The notes beneath the pieces are model-generated. The model was not told the origin of the DNA and ran no database searches. It saw only the letters and a program-made list of their open reading frames with translations. A stretch of 64,000 nt of DNA, from contig JAILLN010000013.1 of assembly GCA_024693135.1 (NCBI GenBank), positions 1-64,000 on the forward strand. Reading direction: 5' to 3'. Positions 8,969 through 18,072 of this stretch are shown one piece after another (positions within the stretch are counted from its first letter, which is position 1; each line of letters begins with the position of its first letter). Source of the DNA: Lachnospiraceae bacterium (GTDB taxonomy: Bacteria > Bacillota > Clostridia > Lachnospirales > Lachnospiraceae). The translations under genes were made by a program, and so were the position numbers.

Positions 8969-10302
8969 ATCTTGAATTCCGCAAATTCTGCGGCCGTAAA
9001 GGGACGGTCATCCTCTATCCCGCCCTGGGAAAAGGAAAACTCATCCGAAGAAAGCAGGGCATTCACATCCGTCCCCGGATTCTGGTAGAGAATGTCCAAA
9101 AGCTCGATCAGGTCACGGATCACCTCCCGGGGCGTGATATTTGCATCTGCCCCGATCCGCCCGTATTCGATCCGGATGAAGCAGGCCAGGTCTTCATCCG
9201 TCAGGGTGCTTTCGTATCCGTAAAGCCCGGCGTGGATCTCAGAAAGCTTCTGGCTTAAGACCATCATTTCCTCCGCCGTCAGGGGAACGAGCCGGATCAC
9301 CGGAGATAGCAGATCCCTTAAGCCTCCACTGGAAAACTTCCCTTCCTGCAGCCTGGACCTGAGGGCTTCATAGCTGTATACGCCCCTCCGGGTATCCTCG
9401 ATGCATTGGGGGGTCCCGCTCATGATCACCCCAAGATACCGGGCTTTTCCCTGAAGCGCATCATTATACATGGTAAGGATCTTCTCATAGTTGTATTGCC
9501 GCGTGATGGAGTTCGGGATCTTATAGATATTCACCAGCTCATCCACCATGACCATAAGCCCGGCATACCCAGCCTTCTTCAGGAACCAGGCAAAAAGCTT
9601 CAGATATTCATACCAGTCGTCGTCGGAGATCACGATGCCGATCCCCAGCTCATTCTTTGCTTCCGTTTTGGTATTGTATTCTCCCCGGAACCATTTGGCC
9701 ACGCAGGCTTTGGTCTCGTCGTCTCCTTCCAGGGAGGCCCTGTAATACCGCTCCAGAAGCCTTGCAAAATCAAAACCGTGCACCAGCTCCTGCATGGCGG
9801 AGATCACCCGGTAGATCTGCCTTCCTACCTCATCGGAAAAAGCAGGATCCTCTGCCGAAAGCCCGGTCTGGGAGGCCACATCCGCCTGAACAGCGTTGAT
9901 CCAGCGGTCCAGGATCAGGGTCAGGGCTCCTCCCTCCGGCCTGTTCCTGGTGGACATATTGCGGATCAGCTCCCGGTAGGTGGCAAGGCCCTGCCCCCTG
10001 GTTCCCACAAGCCTCCGCTCCGGGGACAGATCGGCATCCACCACCACAAAGCCCCTGTCCATCACATGGCTCCGGATGGTCTGCAGCAAAAAGCTCTTTC
10101 CGCTTCCGTATTTCCCTACGATGAAGCGGAAGGATGCCCCTCCCTCCGATATAATGTCCACATCCTGAAGCAGGGCTTCGATCTCCGGCTTCCTTCCCAC
10201 CGTGATATAGGGAAGCCCCACCCTGGGCACTACCCCTCCCTTTAGGGAATTCATCACGGAAGATGCGATCCGTTTTGGAATCTTGACTGGCTCCTGACCC
10301 AT
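8965..10302 (-). CDS. BrxD-like (DUF2791-type) P-loop ATPase
   Basis: 445 residues. Walker A GKYGSGKS at 63-70 and Walker B LMVMVDE near 249-255, with the family-typical opening segment VGRKPEIEALLQDV before the P-loop and DLSPERRLVG after it. Matches the DUF2791 family of ATP-binding proteins called BrxD in BREX contexts; such ATPases are thought to form rings that act on DNA with a partner helicase. It starts 10 bases after the TerB-domain gene and overlaps the helicase start by 4 bases. No methyltransferase, PglZ or BrxC partner is in the window, so it is not annotated as BREX. Confidence 0.85.
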   Translation of the reverse strand: MGQEPVKIPKRIASSVMNSLKGGVVPRVGLPYITVGRKPEIEALLQDVDIISEGGASFRFIVGKYGSGKSFLLQTIRSHVMDRGFVVVDADLSPERRLVGTRGQGLATYRELIRNMSTRNRPEGGALTLILDRWINAVQADVASQTGLSAEDPAFSDEVGRQIYRVISAMQELVHGFDFARLLERYYRASLEGDDETKACVAKWFRGEYNTKTEAKNELGIGIVISDDDWYEYLKLFAWFLKKAGYAGLMVMVDELVNIYKIPNSITRQYNYEKILTMYNDALQGKARYLGVIMSGTPQCIEDTRRGVYSYEALRSRLQEGKFSSGGLRDLLSPVIRLVPLTAEEMMVLSQKLSEIHAGLYGYESTLTDEDLACFIRIEYGRIGADANITPREVIRDLIELLDILYQNPGTDVNALLSSDEFSFSQGGIEDDRPFTAAEFAEFKI

Positions 10303-10312
10303 TGATCCTTTC

Positions 10313-11845
10313 CTATTCTGGCAGCATTTCCTTAAGCTCCGGTATATAATCCTCTACTAATACCGGCTGTTCTTCTTCAAACTCGATGACCGTATCCTGA
10401 AAGAGCTCCATACAGCGGTCATTGATCCCCTCTGCCAGCACAGAGACCAGCTGGTGATGCTCCCTGAGGTGCTCCTTCCATGGAAGATGATATAATAACG
10501 AGTGCAATAAAAACATTTCTTCTTCCTTCCATCCCGGAATGACCGGATGGGAGGAAGTAGAAGCTCCCACAGCAGTTTCTATATCGCCCGTTTTTGTATC
10601 GGATGTTTTATCATCTCCTGCTTCTGTTTCCTGCTCTTCTACCAAAAGTGCATCCCGGATCTCATCCGCATCCCGCCGGATTTCCCCGAGTTTTGACATA
10701 TCTATTGTTATTTTCGGTCTTGCGGCTTCCCTCCGCTGTGCAAGGATTTGCGCTATCACCCGTTGTATAACTTCTGTATAGATCGGGTCCGTCTGCTTTG
10801 CCGTAAGCTCCCGGGCAGCCTTCAGCTCCAGGCGCAGCAGGCGGTCTGTTTCCCTGCAGATCCTTCCCAGCTCCTGGCTCTTTCTGTCTCCCTCCAAGCT
10901 CCCGTTGAAAGCCCCCCGGATCTGCCTGTGCCACCCAAGGGCATCATGCCGGTATCGTTCCGCCGGGCTGACCTCATAGACATATTCCCCCGGATCCAGG
11001 TGATCAAAAAATACCGCTGACCGGAACATCCGGTATTCTGTCGTCCGGTCCGGCCCGAAGCATCTTCCCTGAAGGGTTTCGCTGCCCATGCCGGACAAGG
11101 CTTCCGAAAGAGCGGTCCATGCGCCGGACAGCACCTCCTCCATAAGCTCCGGATCTTTTTTATAAAGAGGGGATTTCAAGACCGGATAAGAGGACATCCG
11201 GATCATGGCCTTCGGGATCTCTCCTCCCTCCATGCCTTCTTCCTTCAGCAAAGCTGACAAAGCCTCCCCGGGGTCCAGATCAAAGCACTCCTTTGCAGCT
11301 TCCCTTCCCATGTTGTAATATACCACATAGTCCCGAAGCCAGCCGCTTACCCCCTGCTTGAAGGCAATGTCCTTGTCTCCGTAAATGCTTCTGAGCCTTT
11401 TCAGCTCCTCGTATCCCCCTTCCTTTGTCACGCCGATGCCATGGATCAGCTCATAAGCATAGACATAGGCAAAGGAAATGGGAGGCTCCGGATCCGCCTT
11501 CCCGGCACGGAATCGGGTACGGAATCCAAAATATCCCCTCAGCTGGCTTCCCGTCATTGCACTGTAGGTAGGGAAATAACGCCGGAATAGTCCCTTGAAT
11601 TCATAGCCGTCTTCATAATCTGCCATGAACCGGGCCTGCCGGTAGAAACGCTCCGCTTCGCTTACAAGCCCCGGATTTAATTCGTAATACAACGCCTTCA
11701 GCTCGCGGATCCGGTCCGGAAGCTCCTCCTCCTCCCGGATCTGCCTTAAGGCCGCGGCCTCATCCTCGATCCTGCGCCAGCCGCGCCTCGGCAGCTTTTC
11801 CCGGTGATATCCGAAGGTATAACGGACAGATTCGTTTCCCTGCAT
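10313..11845 (-). CDS. TerB-N/TerB-C domain protein
   Basis: 510 residues, soluble, no signal peptide. The TerB-N domain covers about 65-235 and shows the family block YEFKGLFRRYFPTYSAMT followed by LRGYFGFRTRFRAG and FAYVYAYELIHGIGV. The TerB-C domain covers about 375-505, ending with FEEEQPVLVEDYIPELKEML. A central TerB metal-binding domain is not evident, and the stretch 410-440 is a low-complexity Asp/Thr/Glu linker. TerB-N/C proteins are known partners of P-loop ATPases and SF2 helicases in Ter-linked systems. Here the gene starts on the base right after the pflA stop codon and is followed by the ATPase and helicase. Tellurite resistance itself is not implied. Confidence 0.85.
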   Translation of the reverse strand: MQGNESVRYTFGYHREKLPRRGWRRIEDEAAALRQIREEEELPDRIRELKALYYELNPGLVSEAERFYRQARFMADYEDGYEFKGLFRRYFPTYSAMTGSQLRGYFGFRTRFRAGKADPEPPISFAYVYAYELIHGIGVTKEGGYEELKRLRSIYGDKDIAFKQGVSGWLRDYVVYYNMGREAAKECFDLDPGEALSALLKEEGMEGGEIPKAMIRMSSYPVLKSPLYKKDPELMEEVLSGAWTALSEALSGMGSETLQGRCFGPDRTTEYRMFRSAVFFDHLDPGEYVYEVSPAERYRHDALGWHRQIRGAFNGSLEGDRKSQELGRICRETDRLLRLELKAARELTAKQTDPIYTEVIQRVIAQILAQRREAARPKITIDMSKLGEIRRDADEIRDALLVEEQETEAGDDKTSDTKTGDIETAVGASTSSHPVIPGWKEEEMFLLHSLLYHLPWKEHLREHHQLVSVLAEGINDRCMELFQDTVIEFEEEQPVLVEDYIPELKEMLPE

Positions 11846-12583
11846 TTAGTCCTGCTTCTTTCTTCCATGAAGGATATCGTCCGCATTTTTCACCCGTTCT
11901 GCGCTTGGCGGATCCACCCCATCCAGAGAATAGGGTATCCCCAGCTTATCCCATTTGAATTTTCCCAGGGAGTGATAGGGAAGTACCTCGATCTTCTCCA
12001 CATTCTTCAGGGTGCTGATAAATTCCGCCGTCCGGAAAAGATACTCATCCACATCCGTCACTCCCGGGACCAGCACATGCCGGATCCATACTGGCTTCCC
12101 GATGTCTGAAAGGTATCGGGCGCAGTCCAGGATATTCTTATTGGTATGTCCCGTCAGCTTCCTGTGCTCCTCTTCATCGATATGCTTGATATCTAGGAGG
12201 ATCAGGTCAGTCACCTCCATCAGCGCCTCAAATTTGGAAAAGAATGGCTCCTCTCTGGTAAAAGGCTGGGCAGAGGTATCCAGGCAGGTATTGATCTTTC
12301 TTTCATGGGCCTTTTGGAAAAGCTCCAGCAGAAAATCCATCTGGAGCAGGGCCTCCCCGCCGCTGACCGTAATGCCCCCTTTATCCCTCCAATAGGAGCG
12401 GTAGCGCTCGGCCTTGTCCAGGATCTCATCCGGCTCCAGGTATTGATCGGCTTCCTTGGCCCAGGTATCGGCATTATGGCAATACTTGCACCGCATGTCG
12501 CAGCCCTTCAGGAATACAAGATAACGGATCCCCGGCCCGTCCACCGAGCCGAAGGATTCCAGGGAATGAATGGCACCTTTCAT
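11846..12583 (-). CDS. pflA: Pyruvate formate-lyase-activating enzyme
   Basis: Radical SAM enzyme that installs the glycyl radical on PflB. 245 residues, the usual size. The cluster-binding motif C28-x3-C32-x2-C35 (CDMRCKYC) is followed by the SAM-binding GGE-type segment VSGGEALLQ. It lies 153 bases downstream of pflB, separated by a strong terminator; in turn the TerB-domain gene begins with no gap after its stop. No convincing promoter was found between the terminator and pflA, so some read-through from pflB or a weak promoter is assumed. Confidence 0.96.
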   Translation of the reverse strand: MKGAIHSLESFGSVDGPGIRYLVFLKGCDMRCKYCHNADTWAKEADQYLEPDEILDKAERYRSYWRDKGGITVSGGEALLQMDFLLELFQKAHERKINTCLDTSAQPFTREEPFFSKFEALMEVTDLILLDIKHIDEEEHRKLTGHTNKNILDCARYLSDIGKPVWIRHVLVPGVTDVDEYLFRTAEFISTLKNVEKIEVLPYHSLGKFKWDKLGIPYSLDGVDPPSAERVKNADDILHGRKKQD

Positions 12584-12633
12584 AAGCTTTTACCTCATTG
12601 TCTGTCGTAAGGGAAATCTGTGTTCTTCCAGTA

Positions 12634-12668
12634 AAAAAATAAGGGAGTGTGACGAATCACACTCCCCA
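12634..12668 (-). terminator. Intrinsic terminator of pflB
   Basis: Minus strand: perfect 10-bp stem GGGAGTGTGA / TCACACTCCC with a TTCG tetraloop (12645-12668), followed by TTATTTTTTTA. One of the clearest terminators in the window. Confidence 0.92.
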
Positions 12669-12736
12669 TTTTACTATAATCCGTATTTAAGTCAAACCTT
12701 AAGGCCTGCCTGAAAAAGCACGCCCAGACCAGTTTC

Positions 12737-15001
12737 TTACAGAGACTTATGGCAGGTCCTGGCGATGACGTCGTCCTGCTGCTCCTTGGTCAGGGAGATG
12801 AACTTCACTGCATAGCCCGACACGCGGATGGTGAAGTTTGCATATTCCGGCTTCTCCGGATGTGCCTGGCAGTCCAGAAGCTTCTCTGTACCAAATACGT
12901 TCACGTTCAGGTGGTGTGCGCCGCGATCGAAATATCCGTCCATGGCATTCACCAGCTGGTCTGCCCTCTCCTCATCGCTGTGGCCCAATGCATCCGGATT
13001 CATGGTCTGGGTGTTGGAGATGCCGTCCAGTGAATACTCGTACGGGATCTTTGCCACGGAATTAAGGGAAGCAAGCAGTCCGCTTGTCTCTGCACCATAG
13101 GAAGGCGAAGCGCCGGGAGCGAAAGGCTTGTAAGCCTCGCGGCCGTCCGGGGTTGCTCCGGTAGCCTTGCCGTAAACCACGTTTGACGTGATGGTCAGGA
13201 TCGAGGTAGTCGGCTCGGAATTCCTGTAGGTGTGATACTTCTTTACCTTCGTGATGAAGGTCTTCAGCAGCCACACGCCGATCTCGTCTGCCCTGTCGTC
13301 ATCGTTGCCATACTTCGGGAACTCGCCGGTGGTCTCGAAACCGGTGGCAATGCCGAACTCATCCCTCAGCACCTTGACCTTTGCATACTTGATGGCAGAA
13401 AGGGAATCGATCACGTGTGAGAATCCCGCGATACCGGTTGCAAACGTCCTGCGGAGGTCTGTATCGATAAGGGCCATCTCGGCAGCCTCATAATAATACT
13501 TATCATGCATGTAATGGATCAGGTTCAGGATGTTGACATACAGCCCGGCCAGCCAATCCAGCATGATGTCATACTTATGCATGACCTCGTCATAATCCAG
13601 ATACTCGGAAGTGATGGGAGCAAGCTCAGGACCGACCTGCATCGGCTTGCCTTCCTTGTCCTTATGCTTCTCATCCTTGCCGCCGTTGATGGCATACAGC
13701 AGAGCCTTTGCCAGGTTCGCACGTGCGCCGAAGAACTGGATCTCCTTGCCCGTCTGTGTAGCAGAAACGCAGCAGCAGATGCTGTAGTCGTCGCCCCAGA
13801 TCGGCTTCATCACGTCATCATTCTCATACTGGATGGAGGAAGTCATGACGGAGATCTTTGCGGCATACTTCTTGAAGGTCTCAGGCAGCTTTGAGGAATA
13901 CAGAACCGTAAGGTTCGGCTCCGGGGACGGCCCCATGTTTTCCAGCGTATGCAGGAAACGGAAGTCGTTCTTCGTGACCATGGAACGTCCATCCATGCCG
14001 ATGCCGCCCATCTCCAGAGTCGCCCATACCGGGTCGCCGGAGAACAGCTGGTTGTAGGACTCGATCCTGGCAAACTTCACCATACGGAACTTCATGGTCA
14101 TGTGGTCGATCAGCTCCTGTGCCTCGCTCTCGGTCAGGGTGCCTTCCTTCAGGTCTCTCTCCATATAGATATCCAGGAAAGTGGAGATACGTCCAACGGA
14201 CATGGCCGCACCGTTCTGGGTCTTGATCGCGGCAAGATATCCGAAGTACAGCCACTGTACGGCTTCCTTTGCATTCTTTGCCGGCTGGGAGATGTCGAAG
14301 CCGTAGATCTTCGCCATTTCCTTCATGCCCTGCAGTGCACGGATCTGCATCGTGATCTCTTCCCTCAGGCGGATCACATCATCAGTCATATCGCCATGGC
14401 CGCAGTTCTTGAAGTCTTCCTTCTTCTTCGCGATCAGGTAATCGATACCGTAGAGGGCGATCCTTCTGTAGTCGCCGACGATACGGCCCCTGCCGTAGGT
14501 GTCCGGAAGGCCGGTCACGATGTGGGTGTGGCGTGCCTTCTTCATCTCGTCTGTATAAGCATCAAACACTGCCTGGTTGTGGGTCTTATGATATTCATTG
14601 AAGATCTGGTCAAACTTCTCATTGACCTTGTAGCCGTACTGCTCAGCGGCTTCCTGCGCCATCTTGATGCCGCCATAAGGCATGAACGCTCTCTTCAGAG
14701 GCTTGTCTGTCTGCAGGCCGACGATCTTCTCCAGATCCTTCATGCTCTCGTCGATGTAGCCGGGGCCATAGGCGGTCAGGCTGGAGACAATCTCTGTCTC
14801 GCACTCAAGCACGCCGTTGTGCTCGCGCTCTTCCTTCTGCAGCTCCTGAAGCCTTCCCCACAGCTTGTTGGTTGCTTCCGTCGGGCCCGCAAGGAATGAC
14901 TCATCTCCATCGTAAGGGGTGTAATTGTCCTGAATGAAATCACGGACGCTTACATCGTCTACCCAGTGAGTCCCTTTGAACCCTCTCCACTCGTCTCTCA
15001 T
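12737..15001 (-). CDS. pflB: Formate C-acetyltransferase (pyruvate formate-lyase)
   Basis: Converts pyruvate and CoA to acetyl-CoA and formate in anaerobic fermentation. 754 residues, the normal length. The catalytic cysteine pair is in [13 protein letters not shown] and the radical glycine is Gly729 in RVSGYAV, 25 residues from the C-terminus. The start [13 protein letters not shown] has AAAGGAGG a few bases upstream. It is monocistronic or read weakly into pflA, given the strong terminator. Upstream lie a promoter and Rex-type operators (see separate entries), which fits redox control by the NADH/NAD ratio. Confidence 0.97.
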   Translation of the reverse strand: MRDEWRGFKGTHWVDDVSVRDFIQDNYTPYDGDESFLAGPTEATNKLWGRLQELQKEEREHNGVLECETEIVSSLTAYGPGYIDESMKDLEKIVGLQTDKPLKRAFMPYGGIKMAQEAAEQYGYKVNEKFDQIFNEYHKTHNQAVFDAYTDEMKKARHTHIVTGLPDTYGRGRIVGDYRRIALYGIDYLIAKKKEDFKNCGHGDMTDDVIRLREEITMQIRALQGMKEMAKIYGFDISQPAKNAKEAVQWLYFGYLAAIKTQNGAAMSVGRISTFLDIYMERDLKEGTLTESEAQELIDHMTMKFRMVKFARIESYNQLFSGDPVWATLEMGGIGMDGRSMVTKNDFRFLHTLENMGPSPEPNLTVLYSSKLPETFKKYAAKISVMTSSIQYENDDVMKPIWGDDYSICCCVSATQTGKEIQFFGARANLAKALLYAINGGKDEKHKDKEGKPMQVGPELAPITSEYLDYDEVMHKYDIMLDWLAGLYVNILNLIHYMHDKYYYEAAEMALIDTDLRRTFATGIAGFSHVIDSLSAIKYAKVKVLRDEFGIATGFETTGEFPKYGNDDDRADEIGVWLLKTFITKVKKYHTYRNSEPTTSILTITSNVVYGKATGATPDGREAYKPFAPGASPSYGAETSGLLASLNSVAKIPYEYSLDGISNTQTMNPDALGHSDEERADQLVNAMDGYFDRGAHHLNVNVFGTEKLLDCQAHPEKPEYANFTIRVSGYAVKFISLTKEQQDDVIARTCHKSL

Positions 15002-15150
15002 ATTTTCCTCCTTTGGCTACCGGCTTTATCCGGTGCAAATCAGTGCCGGCCACATGCTTTTCGTGAAAACATGCTTCAAATCCTCTCGGAGATCATCCGC
15101 AGCCGATCCTTCCGGCACCATTAATAAAGTTTTTTGTTGTGTCCTTAATA

Positions 15151-15179
15151 AAGCTAACACATTGTTATTTGATTGTCAA
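15151..15179 (-). promoter_or_regulatory. Promoter of pflB
   Basis: Minus strand: consensus TTGACA (15174-15179), 17-base spacer, TAGCTT (15151-15156). The leader before pflB is about 150 bases long. Confidence 0.55.
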
Positions 15180-15201
15180 TCGAATGTTAATTATTTCACA
15201 A
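15162..15201 (-). promoter_or_regulatory. Rex-type operator(s) upstream of pflB
   Basis: The minus strand at 15184-15201 reads TTGTGAAATAATTAACAT, which fits the Rex pattern TTGTGAA-N4-TTAACA(A) except for the last base. A second, weaker 7-4-7 site (TTGTTAT-N4-TTGTCAA, plus strand 15162-15179) covers the -35 box and spacer. Rex is a redox-sensing repressor that commonly controls fermentation genes in Clostridia; the assignment is by pattern only. Confidence 0.65.
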
Positions 15202-15277
15202 TCTAGCCGCATTGTTGGAAAATCCGCTATATTTAAGGCTTTCCGGGTTTTTCTCCCTCCCGTTTCCGGCTTGTATC

Positions 15278-15309
15278 AAAAAAAGTACAGCCCAAGCCCT
15301 TTTCAGGGC
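15278..15309 (-). terminator. Possible terminator of clpB
   Basis: Minus strand: short stem GCCCT/AGGGC (15296-15309) just after the clpB stop, with TTTTTTT (15278-15284) about 12 bases later. The distance to the T-run makes it uncertain. Confidence 0.35.
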
Positions 15310-15313
15310 ACGA

Positions 15314-17890
15314 TCAGCCGACGTACAATTCCCCGTCCCTGCTGTCGATCCGGATCTCATCGCCCTCCTTCGCTCTCCCCTCCAGGATCGCCCTGGCGGT
15401 CAGGGTCTCTACGGTCTTCTGCATATACCGCTTCAGGGGACGGGCTCCGTATACCGGGTCATAGCCGCCGTCTGCCACGGCCTGCTCCGCCTCCTCGGTC
15501 AGCACGATGCGGATCTGCTTATCCTGAAGCCTACGGTTCATATCCTCCATCAGAAGGGAGATGATGCCTTTGATATTATCCTTGGTCAGAGGACGGAAGA
15601 GAATAGCCTCGTCCAGCCGGTTCAGGAATTCCGGACGGAAATGGGTCTTAAGCTCCTCTTCCACCGCTTCCTCGGCTTCCCGGCGGATATTTCCTTCCTC
15701 ATCGATCCCCTCCAGCAGATACTGGGATCCCAGGTTGGAGGTCATGATCAGGATGGTATTCTTGAAATCCACGGTCCTGCCCTGGCTGTCGGTGATCCTT
15801 CCGTCGTCCAGCACCTGCAGAAGCACATTGAATACATCCGGATGGGCTTTCTCCACTTCATCAAAAAGAACCACGGAATAAGGCTTGCGCCGAACGGCCT
15901 CCGTCAGCTGCCCGCCCTCGTCATAACCCACATATCCGGGAGGCGCTCCAATGAGCCTGGATACGGAAAATTTCTCCATATACTCGGACATATCGATCCG
16001 GACCATATTGTTCTCGTCGTCAAAGAGGCTCTCCGCCAGGGCCTTCGCCAGCTCCGTCTTGCCTACGCCGGTGGGTCCAAGGAAAAGGAAGGAGCCGATG
16101 GGCCTGCCGGGATCCTTGATCCCCGCCTTGCTCCTGATGATGGCATCCGTCACCCGGTTTACGGCTTCATCCTGCCCGATGACCCGCTTATGCAGGATAT
16201 CCGACAGATGCAGGATCTTATCCCTCTCCCCCTCCGTAAGCTTGGCCACGGGGATGCCGGTCCAGCGCGAAACGATCTTTGCGATCTCATCCTCGGTCAC
16301 CGCCTCATGGACCATGCTCAGGTCCCTGCTCTGGATCGCCTTTTCTTCATATTCTAATTTCTTCTTTAATTCGGGAAGGACCGCATACTGCAGCTGTCCG
16401 GCTTTCTCATAATCCCCCGTCCTCTGCGCCACCTGGATCTCATTATTCGTTGCTTCGATCTTCTCCCTTAAGCCGGAAAGCGCAGAGAGGCTGTTTTTCT
16501 CATTATCCCACTGGGCTTTCCGGTTGTTGAACTGCTCCTGCAGCTCCGCAAGCTCCTTCTGAAGCTCTGCAAGCCTTGCCTCGCTTGCGGCATCGGTCTC
16601 CTTCTTCAGGGCGGTCTCTTCGATCTGCAGCTGCATCAGCTCCCGGTGCATGCCGTCCAGCTCCGTGGGCATGGAGTCCATCTCCATCTTTATGGAAGCA
16701 CAGGCTTCATCCACCAGGTCGATGGCCTTATCCGGCAGGAACCGGTCTGAGATATAGCGATGGGACAGCTCTGCTGCGCTCACAAGTGCAGAATCGTTTA
16801 TCTTGACCTTATGAAAAACCTCGAATCTCTCCTTCAGCCCCCGCAGGATGGAAATGGTATCTTTGATGGTGGGCTCATCCACCAGTACCGGCTGGAACCT
16901 TCTCTCCAGAGCCGGATCCTTCTCGATGTATTTGCGGTACTCATCCAGGGTGGTAGCGCCGATGCAGTGAAGCTCTCCCCTGGCCAGCATGGGCTTCAGC
17001 ATATTGCCGGCATCCATGGAGCCCTCTGTCTTTCCGGCTCCCACGATGGTATGGAGCTCATCGATGAAAAGGATCACCCTTCCGTCCGAACGCTTTATTT
17101 CCTCCAATACGGCCTTCAGCCTTTCCTCAAATTCACCTCTGTACTTTGCACCCGCGAGAAGCGCCCCCATGTCCAGGGAGAATATTTCCTTATCCTTCAG
17201 GCTCTCCGGTACATCATCATCTGCGATCCTCTGAGCCAGTCCTTCTACTACGGCAGTCTTGCCCACACCCGGCTCCCCGATCAGTACCGGGTTGTTCTTG
17301 GTCTTACGGGACAGGATCCGGATCACGTTTCTTACCTCATCCTCCCGCCCGATCACAGGCTCCAGCTTTTGGTCCTTGGCCTGTTCCACCAGGTTTGTCC
17401 CGTATTTTTCCAGGGTATCATAGATCGCTTCCGGATTATCCGAGGTCACGTTCTGGTTTCCCCTGACCATAGAGAGGGCAGTCAGGAACCGGTCCCGGGT
17501 AATCCCATATTCCCGGAAGATCTCCTTCAGCTCCTTATTGGGATAATGGAGCAGGGAAAGGAAAAGATGCTCCACGGATACATAAGAATCACCCAGGGCC
17601 TTGGCCTCATCCTCTGCAGACAGCAGGGCTTTGTTCAGCTCCTGGCCCACAAATACCTGCCCGCCCTGTACCTTGACCCGCTTTTCGATGGCCGTACGGG
17701 ATCGGTCCAGGAAATGCTGCTTCTCGATCCCCATCCGTTCCACAAGTTTCAGGATGAGTGAATCTTCAATCATGAGAAGCGAATAGAGAAGATGTTCCTG
17801 TTCGATCTCCTGATTTCCATACTCGTATGCCAGCTTTTCGCACTCATTGACTGCTTTGACTGAATTCTGCGTATATTTTTCAATATTCAT
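15314..17890 (-). CDS. clpB: ATP-dependent disaggregase ClpB
   Basis: Hsp100 chaperone that resolves protein aggregates with DnaK. About 858 residues: N-terminal Clp-N repeats (1-145), first AAA+ domain with GEPGVGKT, a coiled-coil middle domain (about 405-520, many Glu/Lys heptads), second AAA+ domain with GPTGVGKT, pore loop GYVGYDEGG, and the C-terminal D2-small domain. It has no ClpP-binding loop, as expected. Two adjacent ATG codons (17893 and 17890); GGAGG spacing favours the second. It is controlled by the CIRCE element upstream. Confidence 0.96.
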   Translation of the reverse strand: MNIEKYTQNSVKAVNECEKLAYEYGNQEIEQEHLLYSLLMIEDSLILKLVERMGIEKQHFLDRSRTAIEKRVKVQGGQVFVGQELNKALLSAEDEAKALGDSYVSVEHLFLSLLHYPNKELKEIFREYGITRDRFLTALSMVRGNQNVTSDNPEAIYDTLEKYGTNLVEQAKDQKLEPVIGREDEVRNVIRILSRKTKNNPVLIGEPGVGKTAVVEGLAQRIADDDVPESLKDKEIFSLDMGALLAGAKYRGEFEERLKAVLEEIKRSDGRVILFIDELHTIVGAGKTEGSMDAGNMLKPMLARGELHCIGATTLDEYRKYIEKDPALERRFQPVLVDEPTIKDTISILRGLKERFEVFHKVKINDSALVSAAELSHRYISDRFLPDKAIDLVDEACASIKMEMDSMPTELDGMHRELMQLQIEETALKKETDAASEARLAELQKELAELQEQFNNRKAQWDNEKNSLSALSGLREKIEATNNEIQVAQRTGDYEKAGQLQYAVLPELKKKLEYEEKAIQSRDLSMVHEAVTEDEIAKIVSRWTGIPVAKLTEGERDKILHLSDILHKRVIGQDEAVNRVTDAIIRSKAGIKDPGRPIGSFLFLGPTGVGKTELAKALAESLFDDENNMVRIDMSEYMEKFSVSRLIGAPPGYVGYDEGGQLTEAVRRKPYSVVLFDEVEKAHPDVFNVLLQVLDDGRITDSQGRTVDFKNTILIMTSNLGSQYLLEGIDEEGNIRREAEEAVEEELKTHFRPEFLNRLDEAILFRPLTKDNIKGIISLLMEDMNRRLQDKQIRIVLTEEAEQAVADGGYDPVYGARPLKRYMQKTVETLTARAILEGRAKEGDEIRIDSRDGELYVG

Positions 17891-17967
17891 CATGGCCCTC
17901 CTTTCTTATCTCAGGCGCTTAAAAAATCCCGCTTTCCTTCCCGGAAAGATTTCTTTCTTCTCGAAAA

Positions 17968-17998
17968 ATCGGAACATGGCCTTGAAGCATGTTCCGAT
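17968..17998 (-). promoter_or_regulatory. Hairpin with T-run in the clpB leader
   Basis: Minus strand: ATCGGAACATG / CATGTTCCGAT, an 11-bp perfect stem with a 9-base loop, followed directly by TTTTT. It begins within a few bases of the transcription start predicted from the promoter at 18010-18038, so it sits at the very 5' end of the clpB mRNA. It could be an attenuator, a stabilising 5' stem, or a terminator for read-through from yfhO. Confidence 0.6.
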
Positions 17999-18009
17999 CG
18001 GATATTTCA

Positions 18010-18052
18010 TTTATACCATATGCTGTTAGCACTGTCAAGTGGTGAGTGCTAA
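18010..18052 (-). promoter_or_regulatory. clpB promoter with CIRCE operator
   Basis: Minus strand: TTGACA (18033-18038), 17-base spacer, TATAAA (18010-18015). Overlapping the -35 box is a CIRCE element at 18026-18052: half sites TTAGCACTG and GAGTGCTAA separated by 9 bases, one mismatch to the consensus. CIRCE is bound by the HrcA repressor, so heat-shock control of clpB is inferred. Confidence 0.92.
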
Positions 18053-18072
18053 TTCTGCCCGGACGGATAAGA

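Noticed and set aside
6773-11845. Calling the triad a BREX system or tellurite-resistance operon
   Set aside because: No brxC, pglX, pglZ, brxL or terC/terD/terZ genes are present; only the BrxD/BrxHI-like and TerB-N/C components are.
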